Origin: Trichopria drosophilae
Taxonomy: Eukaryota; Arthropoda; Insecta; Hymenoptera; Diapriidae
Length of the DNA: 64,000 nt
NCBI GenBank assembly: GCA_030407085.1
Contig: CM059584.1
Coordinates: forward strand, 88,300,501-88,364,500
Direction of reading: 5' to 3'
Shown here: positions 42,200-52,989 of the stretch, in pieces
Position numbering within the stretch: position 1 is the first letter of the stretch
How the letters are laid out: each line of letters begins with the position of its first letter
Translations under genes and position numbers: made by a program
Notes under the pieces: model-generated
Databases searched by the model: none
What the model saw: the letters and a program-made list of their open reading frames with translations, nothing else
What the model was told of the DNA's origin: nothing

Positions 42200-43956
42200 T
42201 TGCCACCCGTATAACATACGACTCGTCCAAGAACTCTCTGAGGATAACAGAATTTCAATTCTTCCCTCGCAATGTACCCCGGAGTGCTAATATTCACCCC
42301 TAATATCCATCTCAAATATTTTTCCTGCAAAGTCTCTATCTCTTTCCATTCTTTAAATGCGCATATCTCCACTCCTTATAAAAGTACTCCTTTCACTGTA
42401 CTATCGAATAACTTCAATCTCCATCTTATGTCTCCCTTAAATTTTCTTTCACCATAAATCCACACCCATCCCATAGCTACTCTCGCTCTCCTAATACTAT
42501 CTCTCGCGTGTTCTGTATCCCCTCCATACCTCGACACCCAATATCCAAGATATTTATATTCCTTCACCTCCTCTAGTCGTTCCTCTCCCCTACAACAGTC
42601 TTTCTTTCCCCTTTTTCCTAAATACCATCACTTTTGACTTTTCTGCGCTTAATTTCAATTTTTTCCTTTTCATACATCTCTTTAGACCTCTTATCATCTC
42701 TCTAAGTCCTTCTTCTTCTTCCGCTACGACTACAATATCGTCTGCATACTCCAAAGACCACACTTTACCCCTTTCGACTCTAACTCCCCCCCCCCCTATT
42801 ACTTCCTTTTCTTAGTTCCTCTTCTAGATCCGCGATATAAATATTAAAAAGAGTCTGGCTCAAACGGCACCCCTGCCTAACCCCGTTTTCTACCCAGTAT
42901 TCTTTTGAAATCTCTTCCTCTACATTTTTAACATATCTTGTCTCCTCATATATTTCCTTTACTCTTTCTACGAGTACCTCACTTATCCCCCTTCTTCACA
43001 TTATTTCCCACAATAGCTCCCTATCTATTTTATCAAACGCCCCTTTCAGAGCCAGAAAGAATGCCCGCACCCTTTTCTTCTTCTTTATCCTCCTTCCCAC
43101 GATATGTTTTAAGATCTTTATATTTTCTATTGTTCCTCTACCTTTCCTGAATCCTGCCTGGGTTCGGCCCATCCTCCTTTCTCATCTAGTTCTTTTACCA
43201 ACTTCTTATTGACGATATTCGCGTATATCTTATACGCCGTGCTCGTTAGTGTCAGCCCCCTATAATTCCCTGTTACATTCTTTCCCCGTTCTTCCATATC
43301 GGCACTACCACCCCTGTTCTCCATCTGTCTGGAAATCCTTCCCCTCCCCAAATCTTCCTGCAAATTTCCTCCAGTTTTCTACTCAATTTTATGCCCCCCC
43401 CCCCCCCACTAGCCATGCTTCGTTTCTTATCCCATCTACCCCTGCCGCCTTTCCCTTCTTTAACCTTTTTATTTCTATATTTATTTCTTCTCGGCTTATC
43501 CCTTCTTTTTCTTTTCTAACTATCTTCTGCCATTCTCATGTCTCTTCCGGTTTCTCTTTTATTCCTTCTAATGCCTTCATGAAATACTCTTCCCACTCTT
43601 GCATTTTGATTTCTCTGCTTACTCCTTTTCTTTTCTTCCTCCCCTTCCTTTTCGCATAACTCTCTATATTGCCTTCTCTTTTCCTTAAATTCTTCGTATC
43701 CCATCTTTCTCCTCCGGTATTTCCTCGCTGCCCTGTTTGCCTCTTTTTTCGTTTCCCTACATTCTCTATCCCACCATTTCATACACCCTATTTCTTTCCT
43801 TCTCCCTCTACTCTTCATTCTTACCGCGTTTTTCAACATTTCCTCCATTTCCTCCACTTCTCCTTCCACATCGGGTTTTTTCCACTTTATTTCCTCAATA
43901 TTACTCTTAAAGTATTTTATACCATCTTCTGACCAACCCTGGGTCATCTCTACCAT
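42200..43956 (-). pseudogene. purine-rich non-LTR retrotransposon, second copy (element P2)
   Basis: From high to low coordinates: GWSEDGIKYFKSNIEEIKW and KWWDRECRETKKEANRAARK (43,516-43,956), the linker after the endonuclease; ISREEINIEIKRLKKGKAAG (about 43,460); NYRGLTLTSTAYKIYANIVN (43,127-43,363); ENGVRQGCRLSQTLFNIYI (about 42,850); KVWSLEYADDIVVVAEEEE (about 42,720-42,780), holding the catalytic YADD; YKYLGYWVSRYGG and RWRLKLFDSTVKG (42,376-42,567); and LQEKYLRWILGVNISTPGYI (about 42,250-42,330). Several frame breaks and two poly-C runs (about 42,788 and 43,397). This copy is more complete than P1 and shows the domain order expected there. Confidence 0.85.
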
Positions 43957-44115
43957 CCTCTAATATATTTATTATTATTATTATTATTATATGTCTTTAT
44001 TGACACAACCAGTTAATACAATTAATAGTACAATAATTGAACGCATAGATCGCTCGAAGGGCAAGCCACAGCAGCAGCTGTTTAACAGACTGACCCGTAA
44101 AAATATAATTCGCAT
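43957..44115 (-). mobile_element. 3' end of another non-LTR element with an (ATT)n-type tail
   Basis: On the minus strand the sequence ends TCAATAAAGACATATAATAATAA, that is, an AATAAA signal followed by a TAA/ATA repeat tail (plus 43,968-43,990). Upstream on that strand is CAGCTGCTGCTGTGGC. Only the 3' untranslated end appears to be present. Confidence 0.5.
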
Positions 44116-44720
44116 AAGATACTTCATTTTCTTTGTACAATCTGAAAATGGAATACGTTAAAACTTTTACACTGTATATAACATAACTTTAACATTTGTT
44201 TTGTTTTTCGTTCTACTTTGTAATATCAATGTTAAAAAATTAGCCTTATAAATTGCTAAAGCGTGTAAGCACTACTCGTCCTATTAAAGGCACAGGAACA
44301 TTAGTGTGTTTTAAATAAAAATTTTTTATTTCTGTAATATTATAAAATACTTGTGTATCAATACAAATTACGTATTAAGATATATATTCAGTACTTAATT
44401 TAAAAAATGAATGAAATGCAATAATAAATAATTATAAATTATACAATGTGCGGAATAATGTTGACTAAAGGTTAAACGATTTATGTTTTTTTTTAATATA
44501 GCCACGAGGGGTAATTTTGAAAATGATTAATAATTTAATGTCAAGGATATTTGTCTGACACTAAGGTAAAACATAATTGCATTCGGTATTCAAATAATTA
44601 CCGCACGGCTTTCTGAATATTTTACAATTGCCTAGATATTAATAATGAAACGCAAATTCTGCAATTGGATGCTATCTTGCTGAACTTCGTGAACGACTTC
44701 TGATATTCCCTCTCAGTTAA
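44116..44720. other. AT-rich interval, nothing recognised
   Basis: No open frame, repeat or RNA gene could be supported. Confidence 0.5.
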
Positions 44721-44722
44721 CC

Positions 44723-44932
44723 GTGCATCTCTGTATCGACAAAAAACAAGTGTCATTCAATCTTCAAAAGTTTTGGAGGACAGAGAACTTTCCAACAAGC
44801 AGGTTTCTCAAGGACGATACATGGACCGTCTCCCTATACGTACGACATTTCGTTAGTTCCAAAAACGATTATCTCGTAACACGGATGATGCATCCGCGTA
44901 CCAAGAAATCGGGGTTGAACTATGAGAAGTAG
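44723..44932 (+). pseudogene. possible BEL/Pao polyprotein fragment
   Basis: The frame reads VSFNLQKFWRTENFPTSRFL, then VRHFVSSKNDYLV. LQKFWRTE resembles the LQKFWE-E motif that opens the region before the reverse transcriptase in BEL/Pao elements, and the following part could correspond to the EEHF block in degraded form. No other BEL motif is nearby, so this is tentative. Confidence 0.3.
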
Positions 44933-45784
44933 ACTCATATGAGTCCAGTCGGTCCCTCCAGTACGGAGTCTCGCCGTATATCTGCCATATCACGGAGTTA
45001 TAAAAGAGTCGAGCATGTTGTCCGTTGCGCTGAAAAGAATATCCAAGGATCGGATAAGATTTAGGTCCTTGTAGGTAACCATATGGTGGTTTGAAGTGAG
45101 AGATAAAAATACACTTCGATTACTTTCAAATCTTCTGTAAGTTGCACTTGCGTACAACGGTAACCCGTATTTTCAAATACAGTCTAATTATTTGCAATTT
45201 CGATAAATGCACAACCTCGGTTTTTGAAGTAGAGCAACAAGAAGCGAGCGAACTTGATGCTCGCTTAAACGAAAATAACCGGATTTTGGCGAACAATCCA
45301 CCGAATAAAAAAACGCGATTGTTTACCTTTTTTCGAATTACCTGCGTAAGGTAATCGAATATGCGTATATTGCGATATACCGCCCCCGTGAGACACACAA
45401 CGTGGTTCCCAAAATCATAACTAGCTTAAACACTAACCCGTGACAATATTGCGATTAATCATTTGGCATCGGTTCCCGCATGACACGCGGTGACTCGCCC
45501 AAGGGCCACTTGTAGGGGCGTTAAAAAAATAATTAAGAATTGAACATTTTCCAAAAACTTGCAGTCGTTTTTAAGACTTTTAATTTTTTCTTTATTTTTT
45601 ATAAGTTTGTTAAATACATTTTGATATATCCGAGTGAGTGGAAAGATTGATATATAGATATAGAAAGTAGAAAAAAATTATATATCGATTATAGATATAG
45701 TATTATTCCGTAAATTTGAACAGATAATGCAAAAGAAAATACGGCCTTCATAACTCTGGATGAAATCGGACAGTTAAGCGAGAT

Positions 45785-46065
45785 ATGTCCGGATTAATAA
45801 ATGCGCTATTCATCACTTATTAAGACGATATTCTGTTGTTTATTACAAATTCGTCGGAGTTGCTCGAAAAAATGAAGAAGATTTGGGACTACTTTAGAGT
45901 ACAGGACTCACCTTAAATTTGTAAAGGTATAAACTCGGAATGGACCACGTTAATTATATAAGATTCGTTATAGAAAAAGGCGGAATAAGATTAGACGAAA
46001 GATGGGTTCGCGAGATGTTGGATTGTCCAAGGCCAAAGAACGCCCTTGATGCTCGTTGTGTCAAA
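45785..46065 (+). pseudogene. Ty3/Gypsy reverse transcriptase remnant
   Basis: Reading through stops gives ALFITY-stop-DDILLFITNSSELL, EKMKKIWDYFRVQD, then KLGMDHVNYIRFVIEKGGIR and VREMLDCPRPKNALDA. This matches the YLDD active site of Gypsy-type reverse transcriptase (leucine codon now a stop, about 45,816), the following helix, and the connection block around YLGFVI...P.PKN. Two or more stops make it nonfunctional. No LTRs were found for it. Confidence 0.7.
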
Positions 46066-46401
46066 TTGAATATAAGCCAAACTGTTATATCTATTAATAT
46101 TTCGAGCACTGTTGCAGATGCTGTATAGCTATTTTTTTAAGCTTACATAAGGATTGAGTCAATAATTAACAATAAACGACGAAACTTACAGGGAAGAAAC
46201 TCGGAGCCGGGTGATTCGAAAAATTGAAATGGAGTACAAATTGGCTAAGGTAAGGTAAAGCGCATACTACAAATGCAATATATAAGGTGGGCCAAATATT
46301 CTTTATGAACTACGTGCCAGAAGCGACCGATGAACCGATAAATCCACCAAGGTACAATCTCGCTCTATAGGACTCCCCGTAATTACTGAAGTACTATGGT
46401 C

Positions 46402-46553
46402 AATTAATTGTTTATTTTTCGACCGCTTTTGAATTAATCAAATATGTAATAGATATTCTTATATTCAATATTTAGAAATAGACCGATACATACCATGGAT
46501 ATCTATTACATATTTGATTAATTCAAAAGCGGTCGAAAAATAAACAATTAATT
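46402..46553. repeat. perfect 55-bp inverted repeat (hairpin)
   Basis: 46,402-46,456 is the exact inverse of 46,499-46,553 around a 42-bp loop. The loop sequence (CAATATTTAGAAATAGACCG) and the flank GTACTATGGTCAAT recur in direct orientation at about 46,927-46,983. This suggests a larger tandem or miniature-element family. Confidence 0.92.
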
Positions 46554-47171
46554 ATTTCATAATGGTCCTATCACGTTCAGTATTTAACGATATGAAGTTA
46601 AGAACGTGATTTAATTGTTTTTAAAGGTTCATCCCAGCCTTAAGTTTTTCAAAAATTGAGATTAACTATCGCGTCCAGGGCTAGAATGTCATTAGCCCTG
46701 CTGAAGAGCACAAAAATGACATCCAGGTGCGATACGCATATTTGGCAATAGTTCAAGTTTTACGGCTAGAGGGATATTTTCTACTTTTTCCTTTTTACAT
46801 TAAAACCCAATAGTTATTGTATCAAACATTTTTTATATAAGAAGACAATTAAGTAATGCTCTCGACGTGCACTGGCATCCCACTGACGTCTATATATTTA
46901 CGTATTTATTTATTTTGATTTAAGTCAATATTTAGAAATGGACCGATACATATCAAGAATATCTATCACGTACTATGGTCAATACGTACCGCGTTCAGGT
47001 CTAATTTCTAATTATACTACCGTGAATAAAACTTGTTTTATTTTAACGATTCGAGCTGGCTGTTGATACTTAACATAAGTATGATATTTCAAAATGTAAA
47101 TATCACAATTTCCAATGAATTTACTTAAATACAGCTGTAAACGACAAATTAAAAATTAATTTTGTACTTAC

Positions 47172-47265
47172 TGTAAGGATGTAGGACGAGATGAAATAAC
47201 AAATCTGACAGAGAAATTATTCCAATGACTTTATTATCGTCGTCTACTACAATAAGTCGGTGCAC
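47172..47265 (-). CDS. SNF4Agamma: internal exon of the AMP-activated protein kinase gamma subunit (SNF4A gamma)
   Basis: The minus strand carries a 94-base exon between an acceptor TTTTTCAG (47,266-47,273) and a donor GTAAGTAC (47,164-47,171). It encodes VHRLIVVDDDNKVIGIISL, then SDLLFHLVLHPY and one leftover base, so it begins in phase 0 and ends after base 1 of a codon. The text matches the end of the last CBS motif of AMPK gamma (VHRL.VVD....GI.SLSD.L..LVL), where the SLSD aspartate contacts the ribose of bound nucleotide. The protein is the AMP/ATP-sensing subunit of a cytoplasmic and nuclear energy-stress kinase. No stops and good splice sites suggest a working exon. Flanking exons were not found in the window, which is plausible given repeat-filled introns. 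A transposed fragment is the alternative. Confidence 0.85.
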
Positions 47266-47345
47266 CTGAAAAAATAAAATTTTAGGTACATTATGAACAT
47301 AACGAGTATGGAATATTCAACAAAAATTATTTCATCAAAATAAGT

Positions 47346-47474
47346 ATTATTTAAATAGAAATATTGTTGGGATTAGTAATTTCGAGAGATTTGAAGAAAG
47401 GCACTGGAAATATTTCTCATAACACATTAACCGAGCTGCAACACACCTCTGTTAGAAGAATTCATCTGAAATTT
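47346..47474. repeat. about 130-bp segment also present at 53.64-53.77 kb
   Basis: ATTTAAATAGAAATATT to CATCTGAAATTTGTTA matches 53,637-53,768 with few differences and a small indel. It lies 80 bp upstream (in transcript sense) of the AMPK gamma exon, hence in its intron. Confidence 0.85.
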
Positions 47475-49005
47475 GTTAAGTGCAAACCAACTCTTCATTA
47501 TTAATTAAATAATCAATTATTGGCATAATAAAAATTATGTAAATAGCTGTAATGTTCTCTTTCCAACACTAACAGCACCGAAACTATTTAATATCAGTAT
47601 TATAATGGCTGAATAGCCCAATGGGGTTTACTGAACGTATTCGCAAAAACCTAACTTTTCGTGGTATTACAATTGGTCTTAAAAATCTGGCGAGAAAGTA
47701 TCTGAGGCTTTGGGTGCGTAATGATTTGAATATTAACTTTTCGCGTTTATAAATAAAAGAATGATCCAAAAATGAAAAATTAATAGTCTAATGCAAATAC
47801 TAGTGAATCAATTAAATTATTCAAATCATTGTGGAATCGCAAATAAAGAGTGGAGTTTCATAAGAGATTGTGTGATCCTAATTTCGTGAAGGTCTAATAA
47901 TACCAATACATACCAAAAACATCTAAAAACAAAATTAACGGTCGATACCATAAAACAAAGATTTCATAATGTCTTACTGTACAATGTTATAAAAACATGA
48001 AATTGTCTACTATATTCACAGCTCGTTCGTATCTAATGGCTAGTATCAATTCTGGATGAACTGGCATGCGTAGTCTCGGGTTTAGATGGATTTCCCTGCT
48101 TTTCTGGTTGATGCACTCGTTGAACAAGTTGTATTAGGAGACATGCTAAATCTATTCGCGGCCTACGCGTTTCCCTAACTTCTTAACGATGCGTCCTACC
48201 AAAAATTGGCAAGAGGCCAAAAATGTTTGGAATCGGGCATAATGTAAGGTGGACCTGTCGACTTTTTTAAAAAGGCCTGGTTAACGACCGTCACAGCGGT
48301 GTTAAGGTCAAACTCGGTCAATAAAAAAAAAAATTGCATGCATTTGCGAATTAATTTATTTCAATATTTCTACAGGAATACTGCTCCGTGCCGACCTACC
48401 GATCCGTTAACCGAATGTATACCAGGTAAGAAAACTTGCATTAAAATTAATTAACATTTAAACGAAAACACGATTCAAGCAACGAATTTCCAATTGAATG
48501 CATCCTTGATTTGTCCAATGCCATAATTCGAAATTGGTTATCGTGTAAGTTGAATAACATTCATTGCACGTCGATGTACGAGCCATTTTTCTGTTCGTTC
48601 GAATGCCATAAAAAGAGATTTGGTTTCAAAACTTTTAATGAGGCAAAATTCGATACATAACTCACGTCAAATGAATCGATTTCAATGAAATTTATCGGAA
48701 TATAAATTTCGTATTTTTTATAATATCTAATAATAGTGTACTTAGTAAAACAATTCTTTTTTAATAAGAATTCCGTTGAGAAGTTTCGATTAACGAATGA
48801 CAAAAAATCAATCGAAAAAAAATCTATTCATTTTATGCAGTTTACTGCCAAGTAATGCTCCAGTAAACGGAAATGGTTTGGAAATTAATTAAAATGTATT
48901 CATTTGAAAGTAATTGAATACGTAAAGTCGTTTAATGCCAACGAAACAAAATAACGTTTTCGACATACGTATGCGTAAAATTTGACCGGTCTATCTAATC
49001 CCATG
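47475..49005. other. AT-rich interval, presumed intron of the AMPK gamma gene
   Basis: Apart from the small plus-strand exon candidate there is only AT-rich sequence. A GC-richer patch at about 48,050-48,300 could be a decayed mobile element. No long repeats were seen. Confidence 0.4.
48376..48425 (+). other. weak exon candidate (plus strand)
   Basis: TTTCTACAG precedes and GTAAG follows a 50-base, GC-richer segment in AT-rich surroundings. One frame reads APCRPTDPLTECIPG, a cysteine-proline pattern that could belong to a secreted protein. Length and signals are too short to be sure, and it would lie on the strand opposite the AMPK gamma exon. Confidence 0.2.
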
Positions 49006-49012
49006 TTAACCC

Positions 49013-50650
49013 TTTAAGGACGGGACGGACACTTTTTGAACGCCAACTTCAGCGCGATATTGGATAATGTTATGGGAAAGAAAAAAATCTGCACCCAATG
49101 TTTCTTACGTAAAAAAGGCTGCTCTTTGAGATTCTGCAAAAAGAATTGGTCCAAAACTCTTTCCAAAAAAGATACAGCTGTTTTTATCCAAAAAAACGCA
49201 AAATTTTTAAATATTTTTTTCATAAATCATCAATTTAGACTGGGAAACTGCAACGCAGAGAACTTGGAAATGCAAAATATCGCGTCCAAAATGTTTGAGC
49301 TTCAAAATGATACCTTCGATTTTTCAAAATTTTAAATTGGCGGTTTAAAAATGGCGCCCAAAATGCAAAATTTGTATATTGTTTCATTTTTAGCCAACCG
49401 ATTGAAGTTTCGAAGTCGGCACTTGCTCAATAACTGCAAATTTATGTTTTTGGAGTCGCTGATTACAAATATGAGGTCAGATTTTCAAAATTCATAATGT
49501 GCAGATCCAAAATGGCGGATGACATTTTAAAAATATTAACGGATTTTCTTAAAAATGGTCACTAAAGGGTTTTCGTGGTCGCTGATTACAAATACGAGGT
49601 CAGATTTTCAAAATTCAAAATGGCGGATCCAAAATGGCGGATGACATTTTTAAAATATTAATGGATTTCCTTAAAAATGGTCACTGAAGGGTTTTGGGTT
49701 TGCTGATTACAAATATGGGGTCAGATTTTCAAAATTCAAAATGTCGGATCCAAAATGGCGGATAACATTTCTAAAATATTAACGGATTTTCGTAAAAATG
49801 GTCACTGAAAGTCGTTAGTTGGGGTCGCTGGTTGCAGATATGAACGTCTTTTACCATCTAGAAAAATGGACGTTGTCCGACTCTTACCACGAGGAGGTAG
49901 ACGTATCAAAAGTCATTTTTTTTTTGACATTTTTTAATTTTTTGTGTGTTTTTTTGTTTGTTTTTATAATTTTTTAAAAATTATTTTCTGTATTTATACC
50001 GTTATTCGGCGTGTCCCTTCAATTTTTGTAGAAATCGATTTTGGTTTGTATTATGACTAAGAAAGCCCTTCCAAATTTGAAGAATATCAAATTGCTAATT
50101 TGATTTTATGGTGTAAAATGCTAAAGATAGAATAAAATTATAAAGAACATTATTTGTACAGCATACATTTTTTACGCTACTTACTGTGGTAAGAATACAA
50201 AGATAGAGATGGATAAATTATCACATTGCGTGAGTCATACAACAAATGATTACAGAATTATTCTTGTTCCCTTTTCTAAACAAAGTAAAGGGTTATCGCC
50301 TTTATTCCGGTAATTTTTTTTTATGAACCAGATATAATGGCCAGGTTTACCACATGATTCGTTTCTTAAAACTAAATGCGTTTGAAAAATATAGAAAAAA
50401 GACGAAAAATATAAACAAATTATACGTAATAAAAAATTATAATAAAGAAGATAACCTTTAACGATACGCTTACCTCCTGGTGGTAAGAGTCGGGCAACGT
50501 CATTTTCTTGATGGCAAAAGACGTTCATATCTGCAACCAGCGACCCCAACTAACGACTTTCAGTGACCATTTTTACGAAAATCCGTTAATATTTTAGAAA
50601 TGTTATCCATCATATTGGATCCGCCATTTTGAATTTTGACGATAAAAAGT
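49013..50650. mobile_element. TTAA-starting fold-back element with an about 123-bp tandem array
   Basis: TTAA at 49,009-49,012 is followed by CCCTTTAAGGACGG, similar to the end of the 7.6-kb element. From 49,455 the motif GTCGCTGATTAC recurs at 49,455, 49,578, about 49,699 and 49,824 (period 121-125), with AAATGGCGGATCC in each unit. From about 49,735 to 49,910 the sequence is mirrored almost perfectly at about 50,465-50,645 (CTCTTACCACGAGGAGGTA against its near inverse), around an AT-rich 555-bp centre. A matching right-hand GGG-TTAA end was not found, so the copy is incomplete or decayed. Confidence 0.65.
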
Positions 50651-51745
50651 CAGAAAACATAATCGAAAGGTAATTAAATTTACTACCTTTTAAATCTTTT
50701 AGCTTTTGTTCAATATCACATTTACTTCCTAAATATGACCATATTTGGTAAAAATGACGATTATATCGTGTATATATACTATTATATCGGTGTTCGCTTA
50801 TGCAAACAATCGGTAAATGAATATTCTGATAGTAGAAAGTTACCCTATGCATGAAAAAAATGGTTGCGGGCACCTACAGTTGAATATCTTTGTTATATAA
50901 CCTTTAAAAATTCATTCATTGCCTTAAAGCGTTTCACGAAATCGGAGTCATCCCTCGAGTAAACGGTCGTAATCTCGTTAAAAAAAGTCTTTGTTGCGTA
51001 TTTTCATAACTTTAGGGTCATATTTAAAAGACCTTAATGTCTAAACGGTGTAAATATAAGCATTCTTGATTTATAGTAATTTCAACAATACTTGTTTTTC
51101 GTAACATTGTCAAAAAACACGACATTTTTTATGTTTTCTATAAATTGTTCGGATTCTATGAGGTTTACGTAAAAAATGCTTCCAATCAAAATTGAAACTT
51201 ATTAAATTCTCTATAAAATGACGTTTTTACATTTTTCTTTTTATATTGAAATTGATGAGATACAGGTGCCCAAAGAAAGAATATTTTTGTTTCTTTTTTT
51301 ACATAGTTTTTCAACCGATTAATTTGTTACAAAAAAGAACATTTAAAAAAATCTACTTGATACTAACTTGTACTTTCAAGTTTTTTTGATATCAGATTTT
51401 ATAAGAGCATATTTCTCAAGATATTGAACATAGAGCGCCCTGCTGCGTGTGGCACTGTAACGTCCAGGGACATTGTAATAGACGTAATTCCATCTAGCAA
51501 CTCCGTCCTATATTCTCAGAGTTCTCGAGCCATTTAAGGTATACTGGCAATACTGTAATATACATGGAATATCCTCGTGACTTGTTTTCAGTATCACATG
51601 CGTTTCTATTCAGTGCATTTCGTGTCAGCGATATGGCTGAGAGAGAAGTGGAAAATTATTTTATTTGGGACAATCAGTTGTTAGAAGGTGTCATCCAAGT
51701 AAAACTGAAAGGCATAGCGACATTCCGTAAATCTAGTTTTAAGAG
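50651..51745. other. AT-rich interval with one short frame
   Basis: At 51,624-51,742 a frame reads MAEREVENYFIWDNQLLEGV and ends where the Gypsy LTR begins. It may be the head of a gene or transposon protein cut by that LTR, but I do not recognise it. The rest is AT-rich. Confidence 0.4.
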
Positions 51746-52035
51746 TGTGACGAAACCCGTCACAGATCGCCACGCTAGCCAAACCCCGCGTCATCTGTTG
51801 GGGTGGGGCTTAAGCCAGCCATCCTTTCTCCGCCCCTCCAGGAGGAGGGTCAGGTTGTACCGCAGTGCGCCTCCACCCGGTCACCCCCACCAGGAAAAAT
51901 ACTATATATTGGGTCGAAAACGCCGTAATTTCCGGTTTCGCCCAATCCGAGCTTAAATAAAGAAAATATCCCCTCCCGGAACAGTTTTCATCGCGTGGAT
52001 CTTTCGTTTATATATTTTTTTTGCGTTTTGCCTGC
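51746..52035 (+). mobile_element. 5' LTR of a Ty3/Gypsy element (approximate end)
   Basis: A GC-richer block starting TGTGACGAAACCCGTCACAG lies upstream of a Gypsy gag-pol remnant. It contains CCGCCCCTCCAGGAG, a TATA-like ACTATATATTGG (about 51,900) and an AATAAAG (about 51,956). A diverged copy of its middle part is found at 56,769-56,895. The 3' boundary and primer-binding site are not certain, and no matching 3' LTR follows the pol remnant. Confidence 0.6.
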
Positions 52036-52256
52036 ATCGGATTGCAGGTTGCGAGATCATTGAATCGAGTAGCTGGACGTAGAACCTCGAGTTGCATCGC
52101 GACCTTGAGAAGCGTCCGATCTGTTAGTGTCTTTTTAGATTTCAGTATTTCCCGTAGTGATTAGCGATTACATTCCGATACCTACCCCAATACCTACCGG
52201 CACGCTTCCACGGTTTCCTTAATTACGTTCTTAGTTGTCAAAATAACCACGGAAAA

Positions 52257-52660
52257 ATGGATTCTTTCGAGTATACCCCCGCTACTTCTCCCGTAACGAG
52301 AATACCCACGTTAACGGTGGTGACGCCAACCACTACAACGGGACATTTCACCATTACGACCTCGCCCGTGTCGTTCACGGCAACCGCTACCCACGCCCCG
52401 CCCTCTCGTGCGGCTGGGCGACGCGTCGGAACAAATTTCGGCATTTCGGGCAGAGATCGACCGAGTAGTCGATTTACGTGACCTTATCGGTCGCTGCGAC
52501 AAAGCCGAATTATTAATATACGGGCCGATAGAGGTAGTACGAGATCGGCTCGTAAGATATACGATCTTGCAGCGGTTCCCGGACACACCGGTCGAGTGGG
52601 ATAGAAATGCAGATGGGCGAGGCGACCACCCCCACATACATTGTCCGAAGCTGTAAGTTG
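52257..52660 (+). pseudogene. Ty3/Gypsy gag remnant
   Basis: A threonine-proline-rich start (MDSFEYTPATSPVTRIPTLT) continues, after a frame change near 52,410, as GDASEQISAFRAEIDRVVDL and LIYGPIEVVRDRLVRYTILQ. This is the N-terminal part of a gag protein by position and style; the capsid and nucleocapsid regions are not recognisable. No zinc knuckle was seen. Confidence 0.5.
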
Positions 52661-52989
52661 CCCCTTCTATGGTAAAATGTTGAGAGGATCTTTTCAGGCT
52701 ACCCATCTTGATCTCGCCGGACCCCCACGGGCAATTCGTTTAGGAACTTCAGTGTTGCCTACCTACGGTCTCCCGTCTGACCAATCGCGTGCTCATTTTC
52801 GGGACCCGAACTCATGTGGGGAAGAGAGCTTCCGGTTCTCGGTGGCAGACGCGACCACGTACCCGGTTGATAGGCCCAATGAAGGGTCCATAGTCCCCCC
52901 TCGCGACGCACAATGCGAAGATGCTCCTCGACGGCAAGTACAGGCAAATATTGACCACAATCCATCCAGGCGCTAATGGAGGGTAATCA

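Noticed and set aside
49440..49860. CRISPR array, because of regular spacing
   Set aside because: Units repeat over their whole length with no unique spacers, and the context is eukaryotic.
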